Assembly (NCBI RefSeq): GCF_001463765.1
Contig: NZ_BBWK01000050.1
Span: 1 to 56,504, forward strand
Reading direction: 5' to 3'
Length of the DNA: 56,504 bases
Origin: Aureimonas sp. AU4
Lineage (GTDB): Bacteria > Pseudomonadota > Alphaproteobacteria > Rhizobiales > Rhizobiaceae
Shown here: one piece after another, positions 32,441 to 41,633 of the stretch
Numbering within the stretch: position 1 is the first letter of the stretch
Layout of the letters: every line of letters begins with the position of its first letter
The notes under the pieces: model-generated
The model's input: the letters and a program-made list of their open reading frames with translations, nothing else
The model's database searches: none
Told to the model about the DNA's origin: nothing
Translations under genes and position numbers: made by a program

Positions 32441-32473
32441 GCGGGCCCCGGGGCGCTCGGCCCCGGGACCCGC
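32441..32473 (-). terminator. Hairpin terminator of the sugar importer operon
   Basis: 14-bp stem with one mismatch (GCGGGCCCCGGGGC / GCCCCGGGACCCGC) and a 5-nt loop, 30 nt past the stop codon of the binding-protein gene on the minus strand. Confidence 0.6.
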
Positions 32474-32502
32474 CGGAACGGCCGATCCGTTCCTTCTGCC
32501 GC

Positions 32503-33456
32503 TCAGAACGGCGAATCGGGGTAGTAGAACTCGCTCGCGTTGTCCTTGGTGACCAGCGTGGCGTCCAGCACGTAGGAGCCGCGGATCGGGTTCTGGTCGT
32601 AGAAGTTGGCGGCCGTCAGCTCCATCGCGGTCGCGATCATGGCCGGCGGATACAGGACGTCGACCGGCACCATCTTGTCGCCGTCGGCCACGCGCTTGAT
32701 CATGTCCTTCATGCCGGCGCCGCCCACCACGAACTGGATGTCGGAGCGGCCCGACTGCTGGATGGCCTCGAGCACGCCCACCACCATGTCGTCGTCCTGC
32801 GCCCAGACCGCGTCGATCTTGGGGTACTTGGCGAGGTAGTCCTGCATGACGCGGAAGGCGTCGTCGCGCGACCAGTTGCCGAACTGGCGGTCGAGCACCT
32901 TGATCTTCGAGCCGGCGATGCCCTCGTCGAAGCCCTTCTGGCGCTCCTCGTCGATCACGATCGGCAGGCCGCGGATCACCGCGACGTCGCCGCCGTCGGG
33001 CATGCGCTCCTTGATGTACTCGCCCGCCGCGCGGCCGAGCTCGGGATTGTTGCCGGCGACATAGAGGTCCTGGATCGTGGGATCCGACAGCGCCCGGTCG
33101 ACCACGGTCACGAACGTGCCCTTCTCCTTGACCTGGCGGATCGGGTCGGTCAGCTCGTCGGAGTTGTGCGGCAGGGTCACGAGGGCGTCCATGCCCTGCG
33201 CGGTGAGGTCCTCCAGGGCGTTGGCCTGGCTCGCGCCGTCGGGCGAGGTCTTCAGCACGATCTTGAGGCCGGGATAGCGCTTCTCGAGCTGCGCCTTGGC
33301 GCGCTCGGCATGGTAGACGACGCCGCCCGTCCAGCCGTGGTCGGCGGCCGGGATCGAGACCGCCATGGTCACCTGGCGCGGCTCCTGCGCCAGGGCCGCG
33401 GTGCCGAGCGAGGCGGTCAGAAGCGCGCCCGCCAGGGGTGCCAGAATTCTCTTCAT
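32503..33456 (-). CDS. Sugar ABC transporter substrate-binding protein (ribose/autoinducer-2 type)
   Basis: 317-residue periplasmic binding protein. Residues 1-23 are a Sec signal peptide (MKRILAPLAGALLTASLGTA, cleavage after ALA-Q). The mature protein is a type I periplasmic-binding fold (Peripla_BP_4): VTMAVSIPAADHGWTGGVVYHAE, TLPHNSDELTDPIRQVKEKGTFVTVVDR, and WAQDDDMVVGVLEAIQQSGR. It delivers a pentose-like or other monosaccharide to the importer. GGGAGGAATC precedes the ATG at 33456. It is the third gene of the operon; the permease ends 79 nt upstream and a perfect 11-bp hairpin lies in that gap. Confidence 0.93.
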   Translation of the reverse strand: MKRILAPLAGALLTASLGTAALAQEPRQVTMAVSIPAADHGWTGGVVYHAERAKAQLEKRYPGLKIVLKTSPDGASQANALEDLTAQGMDALVTLPHNSDELTDPIRQVKEKGTFVTVVDRALSDPTIQDLYVAGNNPELGRAAGEYIKERMPDGGDVAVIRGLPIVIDEERQKGFDEGIAGSKIKVLDRQFGNWSRDDAFRVMQDYLAKYPKIDAVWAQDDDMVVGVLEAIQQSGRSDIQFVVGGAGMKDMIKRVADGDKMVPVDVLYPPAMIATAMELTAANFYDQNPIRGSYVLDATLVTKDNASEFYYPDSPF

Positions 33457-33499
33457 GCTCAGATTCCTCCCAAGGAATGGCCGGGATGCGGGATGGAAG

Positions 33500-33528
33500 G
33501 CCGCCGGCGCCCCGGAAGCGCCGGCGGC
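33500..33528 (-). other. Intercistronic hairpin between permease and binding-protein genes
   Basis: Perfect 11-bp stem GCCGCCGGCGC / GCGCCGGCGGC with a 7-nt loop, 7 nt past the permease stop. Such hairpins commonly protect or terminate part of an ABC operon message and let the binding protein be made in excess; here it lies upstream of the binding-protein gene. Confidence 0.5.
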
Positions 33529-33535
33529 GGCGAGG

Positions 33536-34537
33536 CTACCGCCTGGCCAGCGAGCGCTGGACCAGCATGGCGACGATGATGATGAGGCCCTGGACGGCGC
33601 CGATCAGGTATTCCGACACGAGGTCGGAGAGCACCATGATGTTGCCGACCACCTCCAGGATCAGGGCGCCGCAGACCGTGCCCCAGACGCGGCCGACGCC
33701 GCCGCGCAACGCGGTGCCCCCGATCACCACGGCGGTGATGGCCTGCAGCTCCCAGAGAAGGCCGGTGGTGGCCGTGGCGGCGCCCAGGCGCGGCACGTAG
33801 ATCAGCACCGCGATCGCCACGCACAGGCCCTGGATCACGTAGGTGATCGTGCGCACGCGGTTCACCGACACGCCGGAATAGCGCGCGACCTCCTCGTTGG
33901 AGCCGACCGCCATGACGTGGCGCCCGAAGCGCGTGCGATAGAGGACGAAGGCGCCGATCGCGGCGACCAGAAGGATGGCGACCACGGGCAGGGGCACGCC
34001 GAAGACGCTGCCGAAATAGACCGGGCGATAGGCGGCGCGCAGTTCCTGCGAGCGCATCGCGATCGAGCCGCCCTCGGCCAGGAACACGGTGAGCGCGCGG
34101 AAGATGCCCATCGTGCCGAGCGTGACGATGAAGGGCTCGATGCGCCCGACCGTGGTGGTGAGCCCGTTCACGAGACCGCAGAGGGCGCCCGTCAGGAGCG
34201 CCAGCCCCATGCCCACCGCCAGCAGCGGCAGCGTGCCCTCCACGGGCGCCGCGTTCAGGAACAGGATCATCGTGCCCGCGACGAAGGCCGCCATGGCGCC
34301 GACCGAGAGATCGAGCCCGCCGGCCGAGATCACGAAGGTCGCCCCCACCGCGATCACCGCGATGAAGGCCGATCGCGTGACCACGTTGAGGATGTTGTCG
34401 AGCCCGAGGAAGTTCGGGTTCACGAGCGCGCCGAACACGACGAGCAGGGCCAGCGCGGCGAAGGGCGCGGCCGCGCGAAGATCGATCGCGCGTCGCCGGG
34501 GAACCGGCGCGGAAGCGGGGGATACGGCGTCGGTCAT
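33536..34537 (-). CDS. Sugar ABC transporter permease (RbsC/XylH type)
   Basis: 333 residues with eight to ten hydrophobic helices. Family motifs are VNPNFLGLDNILNVVTRSAFIAV at the N-terminus, the FVISAGGLDLSVGAMAAF loop, VNGLTTTVGRIEPFIVTLGTMGIFRAL, and ITAVVIGGTALRGGVGRVWGT, the ATPase-contact region. It forms the membrane channel of the importer. Its ATG at 34537 overlaps the stop of the ATPase gene (ATGA), so the two are translationally coupled. One permease is enough, as a homodimer, in this importer class. Confidence 0.94.
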   Translation of the reverse strand: MTDAVSPASAPVPRRRAIDLRAAAPFAALALLVVFGALVNPNFLGLDNILNVVTRSAFIAVIAVGATFVISAGGLDLSVGAMAAFVAGTMILFLNAAPVEGTLPLLAVGMGLALLTGALCGLVNGLTTTVGRIEPFIVTLGTMGIFRALTVFLAEGGSIAMRSQELRAAYRPVYFGSVFGVPLPVVAILLVAAIGAFVLYRTRFGRHVMAVGSNEEVARYSGVSVNRVRTITYVIQGLCVAIAVLIYVPRLGAATATTGLLWELQAITAVVIGGTALRGGVGRVWGTVCGALILEVVGNIMVLSDLVSEYLIGAVQGLIIIVAMLVQRSLARR

Positions 34538-36066
34538 GCGTCTTCCGCCACGAGAGCGGCCTCCTTCTCGCTGGTTCCCGTCGCCAGCATGACGATGGCG
34601 CGCTCGGTCATCCGCTCGCCCGCGACCTCGCCCGCCACGCGCCCCTCGCGCATCACGAGGATGCGGTCGCACAGGCCGATCAGTTCGGGCATCTCGGAGG
34701 AGATGACGATCACCGACTTGCCGCTCTCTGCCAGCGCCGCCACGAAGCGGTAGATCTCGGCCTTGGTGCCGATGTCGATGCCGCGCGTCGGCTCGTCGAT
34801 CACGACGATGCGCGGGTCCAGAAGCATCATCTTGGCGAGAAGCAGCTTCTGCTGGTTGCCGCCCGACAGCTGCCCGGCCAGGAGCCGGGGGTCGCGCGTG
34901 CGGATGTCGAACTCGCGGATCGCGGTCTGGAGGGCTGCGTCCTCGCGGGCGCGGTCGATGCCGAAGGCCCCCGCGAAATCCTTGAGGGCGGCGAGCGTCA
35001 GGTTGGTGCGAAGGTCCTGGGCGAGCAGCAGCCCTTTGCCCTTGCGGTCCTCGCTGAGGTAGACGATCCCCGCCCGCATGGCGTCGGCGGGCCGGGCGAA
35101 GCGCACCTCGCGCCCTTCCAGCCGCACGCGCCCCGTGGCCGGGCGCAGCGCCAGAATCCCTTCCATCAGCTCGGTGCGGCCCGCGCCTACGAGCCCCGCA
35201 AAGCCGAGGATCTCGCCGCGCCCCAGCTTGAACGAGGCGCCATGGACGAAGCCCGGCACGTGGATGTCCTCGGCCTCCAGCACGGTCTCGGTGCTCGCGC
35301 CCGCTCCCGCGCGCTCGGGGTAGAGCCGCGCGACGTCGCGGCCGACCATGAGGCGCGCCATGCCGGCGGTGTCGAGCGTCTCGGCGGGCACGGTGTCGAC
35401 GCGCCGTCCGTCGCGCAGCACGGTGACGCGCGTGGCGAGCTGCTTCACCTCGGGCAGGCGGTGCGAGATGTAGAGGACGCCGACGCCGCGCTCGCGGATG
35501 CGGCGGATGACGGCGATCAGCGCCTCGGTCTCGTGCGGGGTGAGCGAGGCGGTCGGCTCGTCGAAGATCACGGCGCGGTGCGGCACGAGCAGGGCGCGCG
35601 CGATCTGGACGAGCTGACGCTGGGCGATCGAGAGACGATGCACCGGGGTGTCGGGCGGGATCTGCGCGCCGAGATCGGCCAGCGCCTCGGCGGCCTCGCG
35701 CTCCATGGCGCGCCGGTCGACCACGAGGCCGCGCATGCGCTCGCGCCCGAGGAAGATGTTCTCGGCCACCGTGAGGTCGGGAGCGAGCAGGATCTCCTGG
35801 TGCACCAGCACCACGCCGCGCTGCTCGGCCTTGGCGACCCCGCCCGAACCCAGCGGCTCGCCGTCCACGAGGACGCGTCCCCCGGTCGGCACGAGGTGGC
35901 CCGACAGGATCTTCATGAGCGTCGACTTGCCGGCGCCGTTCTCGCCGATCAGCGCGTGGACCTCGCCGGGCAGGAGCGTCAGCGACACGTCGCTGAGGAC
36001 CTCCACCGGCCCGAAGCGCTGCGTGACGCCCTCGGCGGCCAGAACGGCGCGCGTCTGCGCGCTCAC
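34534..36066 (-). CDS. Sugar ABC transporter ATP-binding protein (RbsA/XylG type)
   Basis: 510 residues with two nucleotide-binding domains in tandem, typical of the CUT2 family. Domain 1 has Walker A GENGAGKSTLMK and a degenerate signature LSIAQRQLVQIARAL with Walker B VIFDEPTASLT. Domain 2 has a modified Walker A region GLVGAGRTELMEG, signature LSGGNQQKLLLAKMM and Walker B IVVIDEPTRGIDIGTKAE. The usual catalytic asymmetry between the two sites is kept. It is the first gene of the ATPase-permease-binding-protein operon. Start ATG at 36066 (MSAQTRAVLAAEG). The specific sugar is not evident. Confidence 0.95.
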   Translation of the reverse strand: MSAQTRAVLAAEGVTQRFGPVEVLSDVSLTLLPGEVHALIGENGAGKSTLMKILSGHLVPTGGRVLVDGEPLGSGGVAKAEQRGVVLVHQEILLAPDLTVAENIFLGRERMRGLVVDRRAMEREAAEALADLGAQIPPDTPVHRLSIAQRQLVQIARALLVPHRAVIFDEPTASLTPHETEALIAVIRRIRERGVGVLYISHRLPEVKQLATRVTVLRDGRRVDTVPAETLDTAGMARLMVGRDVARLYPERAGAGASTETVLEAEDIHVPGFVHGASFKLGRGEILGFAGLVGAGRTELMEGILALRPATGRVRLEGREVRFARPADAMRAGIVYLSEDRKGKGLLLAQDLRTNLTLAALKDFAGAFGIDRAREDAALQTAIREFDIRTRDPRLLAGQLSGGNQQKLLLAKMMLLDPRIVVIDEPTRGIDIGTKAEIYRFVAALAESGKSVIVISSEMPELIGLCDRILVMREGRVAGEVAGERMTERAIVMLATGTSEKEAALVAEDA

Positions 36067-36245
36067 GTCCGGCCTCCGCGATCGACATGGCTTCGCACCC
36101 GATGATCCCGCATCCGGCTGTCCTCCCGGCGCGAAGTCTTACGCAACTCGCCTGAGGTACGAAAGTCATTTCGCCGCTTGCGCTTCACAGTTGCGCCAGG
36201 TCGTCAGGAAGCCGAAGCTTCGGCGGCAATCGGAGGTTTTCCCCC

Positions 36246-36869
36246 ATGCCCAGGCAGAACCGCGTGACACCCTTCGGTGAGCTCGCCGCCGCCGCCGTGC
36301 GCGGCACGCTGATGGGCAATCGCGGCATCCTGCACGACGAGGCCGGACGCGTGGGAACGCGCCGATGGGCCCACACCCACTGGGTCGCGTGCCGCCTCGC
36401 CTTCAAGGGACGGCGGCGCCCGCTGATGGTGCCCGGACGCTATACGGAACTCTTCTTTCTCGACGAGGCGACGGCGCTCGCCGCCGGCCACCGCCCCTGC
36501 GCCGAGTGCCGGCGCGAGGACTTCCTCCGCTTCCAGGCCGCGTGGGCGCGGGCGCATCCGGGTGAGCCGGCGACCGCGCCCGCGATCGACCGGGCGCTCC
36601 ATGCCGCGCGGGTGCGGCGGGACCGCTCGCAGGTATGGTTCGAGCGCGCGGCGTCCGCGCTCCCCACCGGCGCGATGGTCGCGCTGGACGGGTCGGCGTG
36701 GCTCGTGTCGGACGGTTGCCTGCGGCCGTGGCGCATGGACGGCTACGGCGAGGCGCGCGCCCTGCCGCCGGGGCTCGTGTCGGTCCTGACGCCGCACCCG
36801 GCGGTGGCGGCCCTGAGCGCCGGCTATGCCGCCGCGCTCCACCCGACCGCCACAGACGAGCCGGCGTAG
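36246..36869 (+). CDS. Ada-like zinc-motif protein of unknown function
   Basis: 207 residues from an ATG with a GGAGG ribosome-binding site. The motif GHRPCAECRREDFLRF at about residues 79-94 resembles the Ada-type metal-binding core (G-x-R-P-C-x-x-C-R) in which the Cys residues hold zinc. The rest is basic and Trp-containing (THWVACRLAFKGRRRP, VWFERAASALPTGAMVALDG), without signal peptide. Proteins of this type occur as single hypotheticals in alphaproteobacteria. A nucleic-acid-related role is possible, but I do not know one. Followed 89 nt later by the host-attachment gene. Confidence 0.78.
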   Translation: MPRQNRVTPFGELAAAAVRGTLMGNRGILHDEAGRVGTRRWAHTHWVACRLAFKGRRRPLMVPGRYTELFFLDEATALAAGHRPCAECRREDFLRFQAAWARAHPGEPATAPAIDRALHAARVRRDRSQVWFERAASALPTGAMVALDGSAWLVSDGCLRPWRMDGYGEARALPPGLVSVLTPHPAVAALSAGYAAALHPTATDEPA

Positions 36870-36958
36870 CGGGGTCCCGGCCTCAGGCATCCATTTGCGG
36901 GTCCGGGCGTTGGTCCCTCCCATGGCGGCGCGCTGCCGCCCCACACAGGAGAGGTTCC

Positions 36959-37363
36959 ATGCAGATTCCCAAGGGCGCGACGGTGGCCGTCGCCGATGGC
37001 CAGAAGCTCTCGATGTTCCGCAACACGGGCGGCCCGGACGCGCCCAAGCTCCAGGCGATCGACGTGCCCGCCGTCTCGACCACCAACCGCAGCGGCGGCG
37101 CGGGTCATTCGTCGAGCGCGGCGAACCCGCAGGATACGCAGGTCGAGGAGGACGGGTTCGCGGCCGGCATCGCGGAGCTTCTCAACGCGCAGGCGACGAG
37201 CGGCAAGCTGGAGGGTCTCGTGGTGGTGGCAGCGCCCCGCACGCTGGGTGAGCTGCGCAAGCACTACCATCCCAAGCTCAAGGAGAAGCTGGTGGGCGAG
37301 GTCTCCAAGGACCTGACGGGCCAGACCAGCGAGGATATCGAGCGCGCGCTCCAGGCGGCCTGA
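36959..37363 (+). CDS. Host attachment family protein
   Basis: 134 residues matching the Host_attach (AtsE-like) family, named after an Agrobacterium protein linked to attachment to plants and related to the baeRF/eRF1 domain folds. Typical segments are TVAVADGQKLSMFRNTG, the polar insertion with the GGAGHSSSAANPQ loop, EEDGFAAGIAELLNAQ, and VVVAAPRTLGELRKHYHPKLKEKLVGEVSKDLTGQTSEDIERAL. Cytoplasmic; no signal peptide. The ATG at 36959 has an AGGAGAGG ribosome-binding site. The molecular function is unproven, and the fold suggests nucleotide or RNA binding. Confidence 0.9.
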   Translation: MQIPKGATVAVADGQKLSMFRNTGGPDAPKLQAIDVPAVSTTNRSGGAGHSSSAANPQDTQVEEDGFAAGIAELLNAQATSGKLEGLVVVAAPRTLGELRKHYHPKLKEKLVGEVSKDLTGQTSEDIERALQAA

Positions 37364-37422
37364 CGATACGAGGCGCGGCGCTTGCGGGACATTCCAAGCG
37401 CCGCGCGTCCTTCTTGCCGGCG

Positions 37423-38643
37423 TCAGCCCGGCTGGCTGCCGCCGCCGTTCGTCGCCCCGGCGGGCGGCGCTTCCGCCGCCGGCTGCGCGGGGGTGTCGGC
37501 GGACGGCGAGCCGGTGGTGCCCGATTGCGCCGTCGCCCCCGTGGGCTGCTGGCCTTCTTCCAGGAAATGCACCTCGGTGCGCTCCTTCTCGACGATGCCC
37601 GCCAGGGCTTCCGCGTCCCAGTTGGTGAGGCGCACGCAGCCGTGGCTGTTGGTCTTGTCGATCTTGGAGGGCTCGGGCGTGCCGTGGATGCCGTAGGTCG
37701 GCTTGGTGAGCGCGATCCAGACCGAGCCCACCGGACCGTTCGGGCCGGGGGCGATCTCTAGGAGTTCCTTGTTCTTGCCCTGCTGGAAGTTCTTCTTCGG
37801 ATTGTAGGTGTAGCCGGGGTTGTGCGCGACGCGCTCGACCTTCATGTCGCCGCTCGGCGAGGGCGTGTCCTCGGAGCCGATCGTGGCGGGCGCGGTCATG
37901 ATGACCGTGCCGTCCTCGCCATAGGCCAGGATTTCGCCGCGCGACTTGTCGACCTCGATCCGCGTCACGAGACCTTCCGGCGCGGGGCCGGGGTCCGCCA
38001 CGAGGACGCTCGTGCCGGCCTTGGTCCATTTCGCGTCCGGGTTCAGCGCCTCCAGCAGCCCCTCGCCCATGTGGAAGCGCTCGCCCAGCATCTCGCCCAC
38101 GCCGCGATAGCCGACCCATTTCAGCTTGGCGAGCTCGGCATAGTCGGTGGGAATGCGCTTCACGTAGCGCCCGTCGACGTCCTTCTCGGTGATCTCGTAG
38201 GTCTTGACCGCCGGGGCGGAGTCCTGCGTCAGCGCCTGCCACACGTCGTCGTCCACCCGCCCGTCCACCGGCAGGCCGCGCCGCTCCTCGAAGAGCCGGA
38301 TCGCCTTCACCGTGTTCTCGCCCGACAGGCCGTCGATCACGCCGGGCGAGGCATGGGCGCGGTCGAGAAGCACCTGCAGGCGGATCAGGAAGGGGTCGGG
38401 ATCGGTCAGCGCTTCGGCCGCGCGACGCGCCTCGTCCTCGGTCGGCAGCGTGTCGGGGTCCTTCTGCGCCTTGGCCGCCTCGTCGGGCTTCTGGGCGCGC
38501 TTCTGCTCGGCCTCGGCCAGGCGCTCGCGGAAGGCGCCGGGCTCGGCCTCGTTGATCGCGGCGGCCTCCAGCGGCGCCGCCTGAAGATGCGTGCCCGACA
38601 GGAGCAGCAGACTGAAACCCAGCAGTGACGACAACCGATGCAC
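37423..38643 (-). CDS. L,D-transpeptidase with peptidoglycan-binding domain
   Basis: 406-residue exported enzyme. N-terminal signal-like stretch (MHRLSSLLGFSLLLLSGTHL), a peptidoglycan-binding-like region (residues about 75-135: HASPGVIDGLSGENTVKAIRLFEE), a LysM-like middle part (MGEGLLEALNPDAKWTKAGTSV), and the YkuD domain (about 225-365) with HGTPEPSKIDKTNSHGCVRL, whose Cys is the catalytic nucleophile and His the base. It makes 3-3 cross-links or attaches proteins to peptidoglycan. The C-terminal tail is low-complexity (Pro, Ala, Gly, Thr). I choose GTG at 38643 for its GGGAG ribosome-binding site; a GTG at 38664 would add an Arg-rich n-region. It is downstream of the phospholipase D gene. 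Confidence 0.92.
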   Translation of the reverse strand: MHRLSSLLGFSLLLLSGTHLQAAPLEAAAINEAEPGAFRERLAEAEQKRAQKPDEAAKAQKDPDTLPTEDEARRAAEALTDPDPFLIRLQVLLDRAHASPGVIDGLSGENTVKAIRLFEERRGLPVDGRVDDDVWQALTQDSAPAVKTYEITEKDVDGRYVKRIPTDYAELAKLKWVGYRGVGEMLGERFHMGEGLLEALNPDAKWTKAGTSVLVADPGPAPEGLVTRIEVDKSRGEILAYGEDGTVIMTAPATIGSEDTPSPSGDMKVERVAHNPGYTYNPKKNFQQGKNKELLEIAPGPNGPVGSVWIALTKPTYGIHGTPEPSKIDKTNSHGCVRLTNWDAEALAGIVEKERTEVHFLEEGQQPTGATAQSGTTGSPSADTPAQPAAEAPPAGATNGGGSQPG

Positions 38644-38723
38644 GACCCGAACTCCCGACCTCACGTGACACGATGCCCGACAACGAGGCGCGTGCCGTTC
38701 CGGTTGCCGAGCCGCCCTGCCGG

Positions 38724-40160
38724 TCAGCGAAGCCCGAGGCGACCCCGGATGCGGTGAAGGAAGCGCGGCGGGCGCTCGGGATCGACGAGCTCCGCCTCCC
38801 CCAGGGTCTCGTCGGCCACGTCGAGCTCTCGGATCGGCAGGGGAACGAGCTGGCGCCCGTCCCGCGCGCCGCCCTCGCGCACGAGCCGCAGGATCGAGTT
38901 GTCGCGCTTCAGGCGGCGCTCGACCTCCTCGCGCGTCATGTCGAGATGCTCGGCGAGAAGGTCGTCGCGGATCCGCTGGATCGCGCCGGCCGTCTCGCTG
39001 CTCCCGTCCGCCTCCACCGACAGGTCGCATTCCGTGTCGAAGCCCATGGAGCGGTTGTTGAGGTTGGAGGAGCCGATCTTCAGGAACTGGTCGTCGACGA
39101 TCATGATCTTGGCGTGGACGTAGATCGGCTCGCCCTCGCGCGTGACGGGGTAGAAGATGCCGAAGCGGTCGTGCCGGTCGGCCCGGCGCACGAGGCGCAG
39201 GAGCCGGGCGCGCGCCGCGCCCATGGTCTTCTCCTCCAGCCAGCCGTCCTGGCTTTCCGGGTTCACCACCACGATCTCGGGGCCGTCCGGCTCTTCCAGG
39301 CGCCGGGCCATGGCCTCGGCGATGCGGCGCGAGGCGAAGTACTGGCTCTCGATGTACAGATGGCGCCGCGCGCTCGCGATCGCGGCCAGGGTCATCGCCT
39401 CGATCTCGGAAACCTGCGGGTAGAGGTCGAAGGCGCCCATCGTGCGCGAGATGCCGATCTCGACGTCGCGAAGCTCCGGCTCGAGCCCGTCCGGCCAGAG
39501 GTCCACCTCGTGCGCGGGGGGAACGCCCACCTCCTCGTCGGTCGCCCGACTCCACCGGGCGCGCCCGAGGTCGCCGAGAAGCCGCGCCGCCTCGCCGGTC
39601 ACGCAGGTCGTGGCATCGTGCCAGGGATCGAGCAGGTGCCCGCGCGGGGAATGGCGATCGGGGTCCGCGTCGCGGTGCTCGCGGGTGTCCCAGCGCCCCT
39701 TGGTGATGTCGATGCCGCCGCAGAAGGCGATCTTGTCGTCGATGATGATGATCTTCTGGTGGTGGCTGGCGGCGAGCGGGTGGGCCGCGTCGAGCTTCAG
39801 CGTGACGCCGTTGCCCCAGAGCCATTGCAGGACGAAGAACGGCGTCTCGCCGCGCTTCAGCGTCTCCAGGATGCCGAGGTTCCACTTCAGGATGCGCACG
39901 TCGAGCGCGGGGTTCCGCTCGGCCACCATCCAGTTCAGGAAGGCGCCGAGCTCGTTCGGTCCCTCCAGCGTCTTGCCGCCCGGCTCGAACTCGACGCGCG
40001 TGTCGAAGTCCCAGCCGATCATCAGCACCTGGAAGCGCGCCTTGAGGATCGCCTGCTTCACGAAGCGGTAGTAGTCCGCCCCGTCCACGATCACGGCGAA
40101 GCGATCCGCCTTCCCCGTGTCCCAGACCGTCTTGCCCTTCTCGCGCAGGCGAGACTTCAT
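38724..40160 (-). CDS. Phospholipase D-family protein
   Basis: 478 residues with two HKD motifs: SHHQKIIIIDDKIAFCGGID and VHAKIMIVDDQFLKIGSSN, which form one bipartite active site. The layout (no signal peptide, N-terminal WDFDTRVEF strand, paired HxKxxxxD) matches bacterial cardiolipin synthase/phospholipase D-like enzymes acting on phosphatidyl esters. It may remodel lipids or cleave phospholipids. Its ATG at 40160 overlaps the stop of the AI-2E-family gene (ATGA), and an L,D-transpeptidase gene follows by 80 nt, so the unit is envelope-related. Confidence 0.92.
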   Translation of the reverse strand: MKSRLREKGKTVWDTGKADRFAVIVDGADYYRFVKQAILKARFQVLMIGWDFDTRVEFEPGGKTLEGPNELGAFLNWMVAERNPALDVRILKWNLGILETLKRGETPFFVLQWLWGNGVTLKLDAAHPLAASHHQKIIIIDDKIAFCGGIDITKGRWDTREHRDADPDRHSPRGHLLDPWHDATTCVTGEAARLLGDLGRARWSRATDEEVGVPPAHEVDLWPDGLEPELRDVEIGISRTMGAFDLYPQVSEIEAMTLAAIASARRHLYIESQYFASRRIAEAMARRLEEPDGPEIVVVNPESQDGWLEEKTMGAARARLLRLVRRADRHDRFGIFYPVTREGEPIYVHAKIMIVDDQFLKIGSSNLNNRSMGFDTECDLSVEADGSSETAGAIQRIRDDLLAEHLDMTREEVERRLKRDNSILRLVREGGARDGRQLVPLPIRELDVADETLGEAELVDPERPPRFLHRIRGRLGLR

Positions 40161-41365
40161 CGATGCGTCTCCAGTTGGAAGCTGCTTGGGGTCCCCTCGC
40201 CGGCGATCGGGTCGACGTCCGGCTCCGCGCCCGCCACCGGGAGCGTGGGCGGAGGGGACGCCGGATCGGCCTCCAGCTCGGCATGGCGCTCCGACAGGAA
40301 GTCGCCGAGCGGGGCGAGATGGGGGATATGCTCGCAGAAGGTGCGGATGGCGACCAGGAGCGGCACGGCGACGATCATGCCGATCGCCGACCAGAGCCAG
40401 GCCCAGAAGGACACGGCGAGAAACACCACCACCGTGTTGAGCTTGAGCGAGCGGCCGACGAAGTAGGGCGTGACGATCTGCCCCTCGACCGAGGTGATCG
40501 CGAAGTAGGTGGCGGGCACGAGGATCGCGAAGGCCACGCCATCGAAGGCCACCAGCGCGACGACGCCCGAGATCACGATGCCGCCGAGCGCGCCGAGATA
40601 GGGAATGAAGTTGAACAGGAAGGCGATCACCGCGAAGACCAGCGGCGTCGGCATGCCGTAGAGCCACATGGCGGTGCCGATCGCCACCCCCAGGCCCGCG
40701 TTGATCACCGTGATGGTGAGGAGGTAGCGCGACAGCTTGCGCTCGATGTCGTGCGCGATGCGCATGGCGGTGCGCTTGTCGCGGAAGCTCGGCAGGACGT
40801 GGACGAGCTTCTCGTAGAACATGTCGCCGGACGCGAGCAGGAAGAGAAGCAGGATCAGGGTGAAGGCGAACTGCGTGAGCGCCGCGGGCGCGAGCAGCAG
40901 GATCGAGGTCGCCATGCCCGAGTTGCGGATCTCGACCGCCTGCACGTCGGGCTCGGTCGCATGCACCAGCCCGTTGAGCTGCTCGTTGGCCTTGAACAGG
41001 CCGTCGAACGTGCCCGACAGCGACGACAGCTTCTCCTCGACCTGCCGGCCGATGCGCGGCGCGTCCGCCACCCAGCTCGACACCGGCAGGGCGAGCGCGG
41101 TCACGATGGCGACGAGGCCCACCAGGAGCAGGAGCACGATCGCGAGCGAGGTGACGACGGTGGGCACGCCGCGCCGGTCGAAGAAGCGCCGCACTGGCCC
41201 GAACACCATGGCCAGCAGGAAGGCGAGCACGATCGGGACCAGGAATTCCTTGGCATAGCCGAGCGCGGCCACGGCCAACATCAGGAAGAGGCCGACCACC
41301 GCCCAGCGCGGCGCGGGCGACGCGCCGCCTTCCGTCGGCGCCTCGGGTTCCGGTACAAGCGACAT
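40157..41365 (-). CDS. AI-2E family transporter (PerM/TqsA-like permease)
   Basis: 402 residues, about seven to eight hydrophobic segments in two groups: residues about 20-90 (PRWAVVGLFLMLAVAALGYAK and VVTSLAIVLLLLVGLVAIVTAL) and about 175-345 (SILLLAPAALTQFAFTLILLL, INAGLGVAIGTAMWLYG, FNFIPYLGALGGIVISGVVALVAF, WLWSAIGMIVAVPLLVAI). The central GTFDGLFKANEQLNGL region and the IPYLGALGG motif are family hallmarks. Members export AI-2 (TqsA) or other solutes; no evidence here for AI-2. The ATG at 41365 lacks a clear ribosome-binding site. First gene of a unit with phospholipase D and L,D-transpeptidase. Confidence 0.93.
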   Translation of the reverse strand: MSLVPEPEAPTEGGASPAPRWAVVGLFLMLAVAALGYAKEFLVPIVLAFLLAMVFGPVRRFFDRRGVPTVVTSLAIVLLLLVGLVAIVTALALPVSSWVADAPRIGRQVEEKLSSLSGTFDGLFKANEQLNGLVHATEPDVQAVEIRNSGMATSILLLAPAALTQFAFTLILLLFLLASGDMFYEKLVHVLPSFRDKRTAMRIAHDIERKLSRYLLTITVINAGLGVAIGTAMWLYGMPTPLVFAVIAFLFNFIPYLGALGGIVISGVVALVAFDGVAFAILVPATYFAITSVEGQIVTPYFVGRSLKLNTVVVFLAVSFWAWLWSAIGMIVAVPLLVAIRTFCEHIPHLAPLGDFLSERHAELEADPASPPPTLPVAGAEPDVDPIAGEGTPSSFQLETHR

Positions 41366-41633
41366 CAACCGTCTCCCTGCCTGCCTGCGCGGCGCGTCCG
41401 CGCCGAGCCGGGCGAGACGCGCACGGGAACATGCGAGCGATCCGGTCGGAATGTCGCAGTCTCCGTGCGCAGGAATGCGTGGAACGCCGTTCGGTTCGGT
41501 CGCGGGACCCAAACTCTCGCGCAGGCGCAATGGCGTTTCATATGCCACGCGATCTTTTTGCATGGATCGGCGGAACGAGCGGCACGATCCGCAGTTGCAG
41601 CCGCATCACAGCGCGTTCAAGGTTTCGTGTTCC

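Noticed and set aside
40157-41365. AI-2E family gene as part of the quorum-sensing system
   Set aside because: The family is named for one member; most members transport other solutes, and the gene is 15 kb away in an envelope-related unit.
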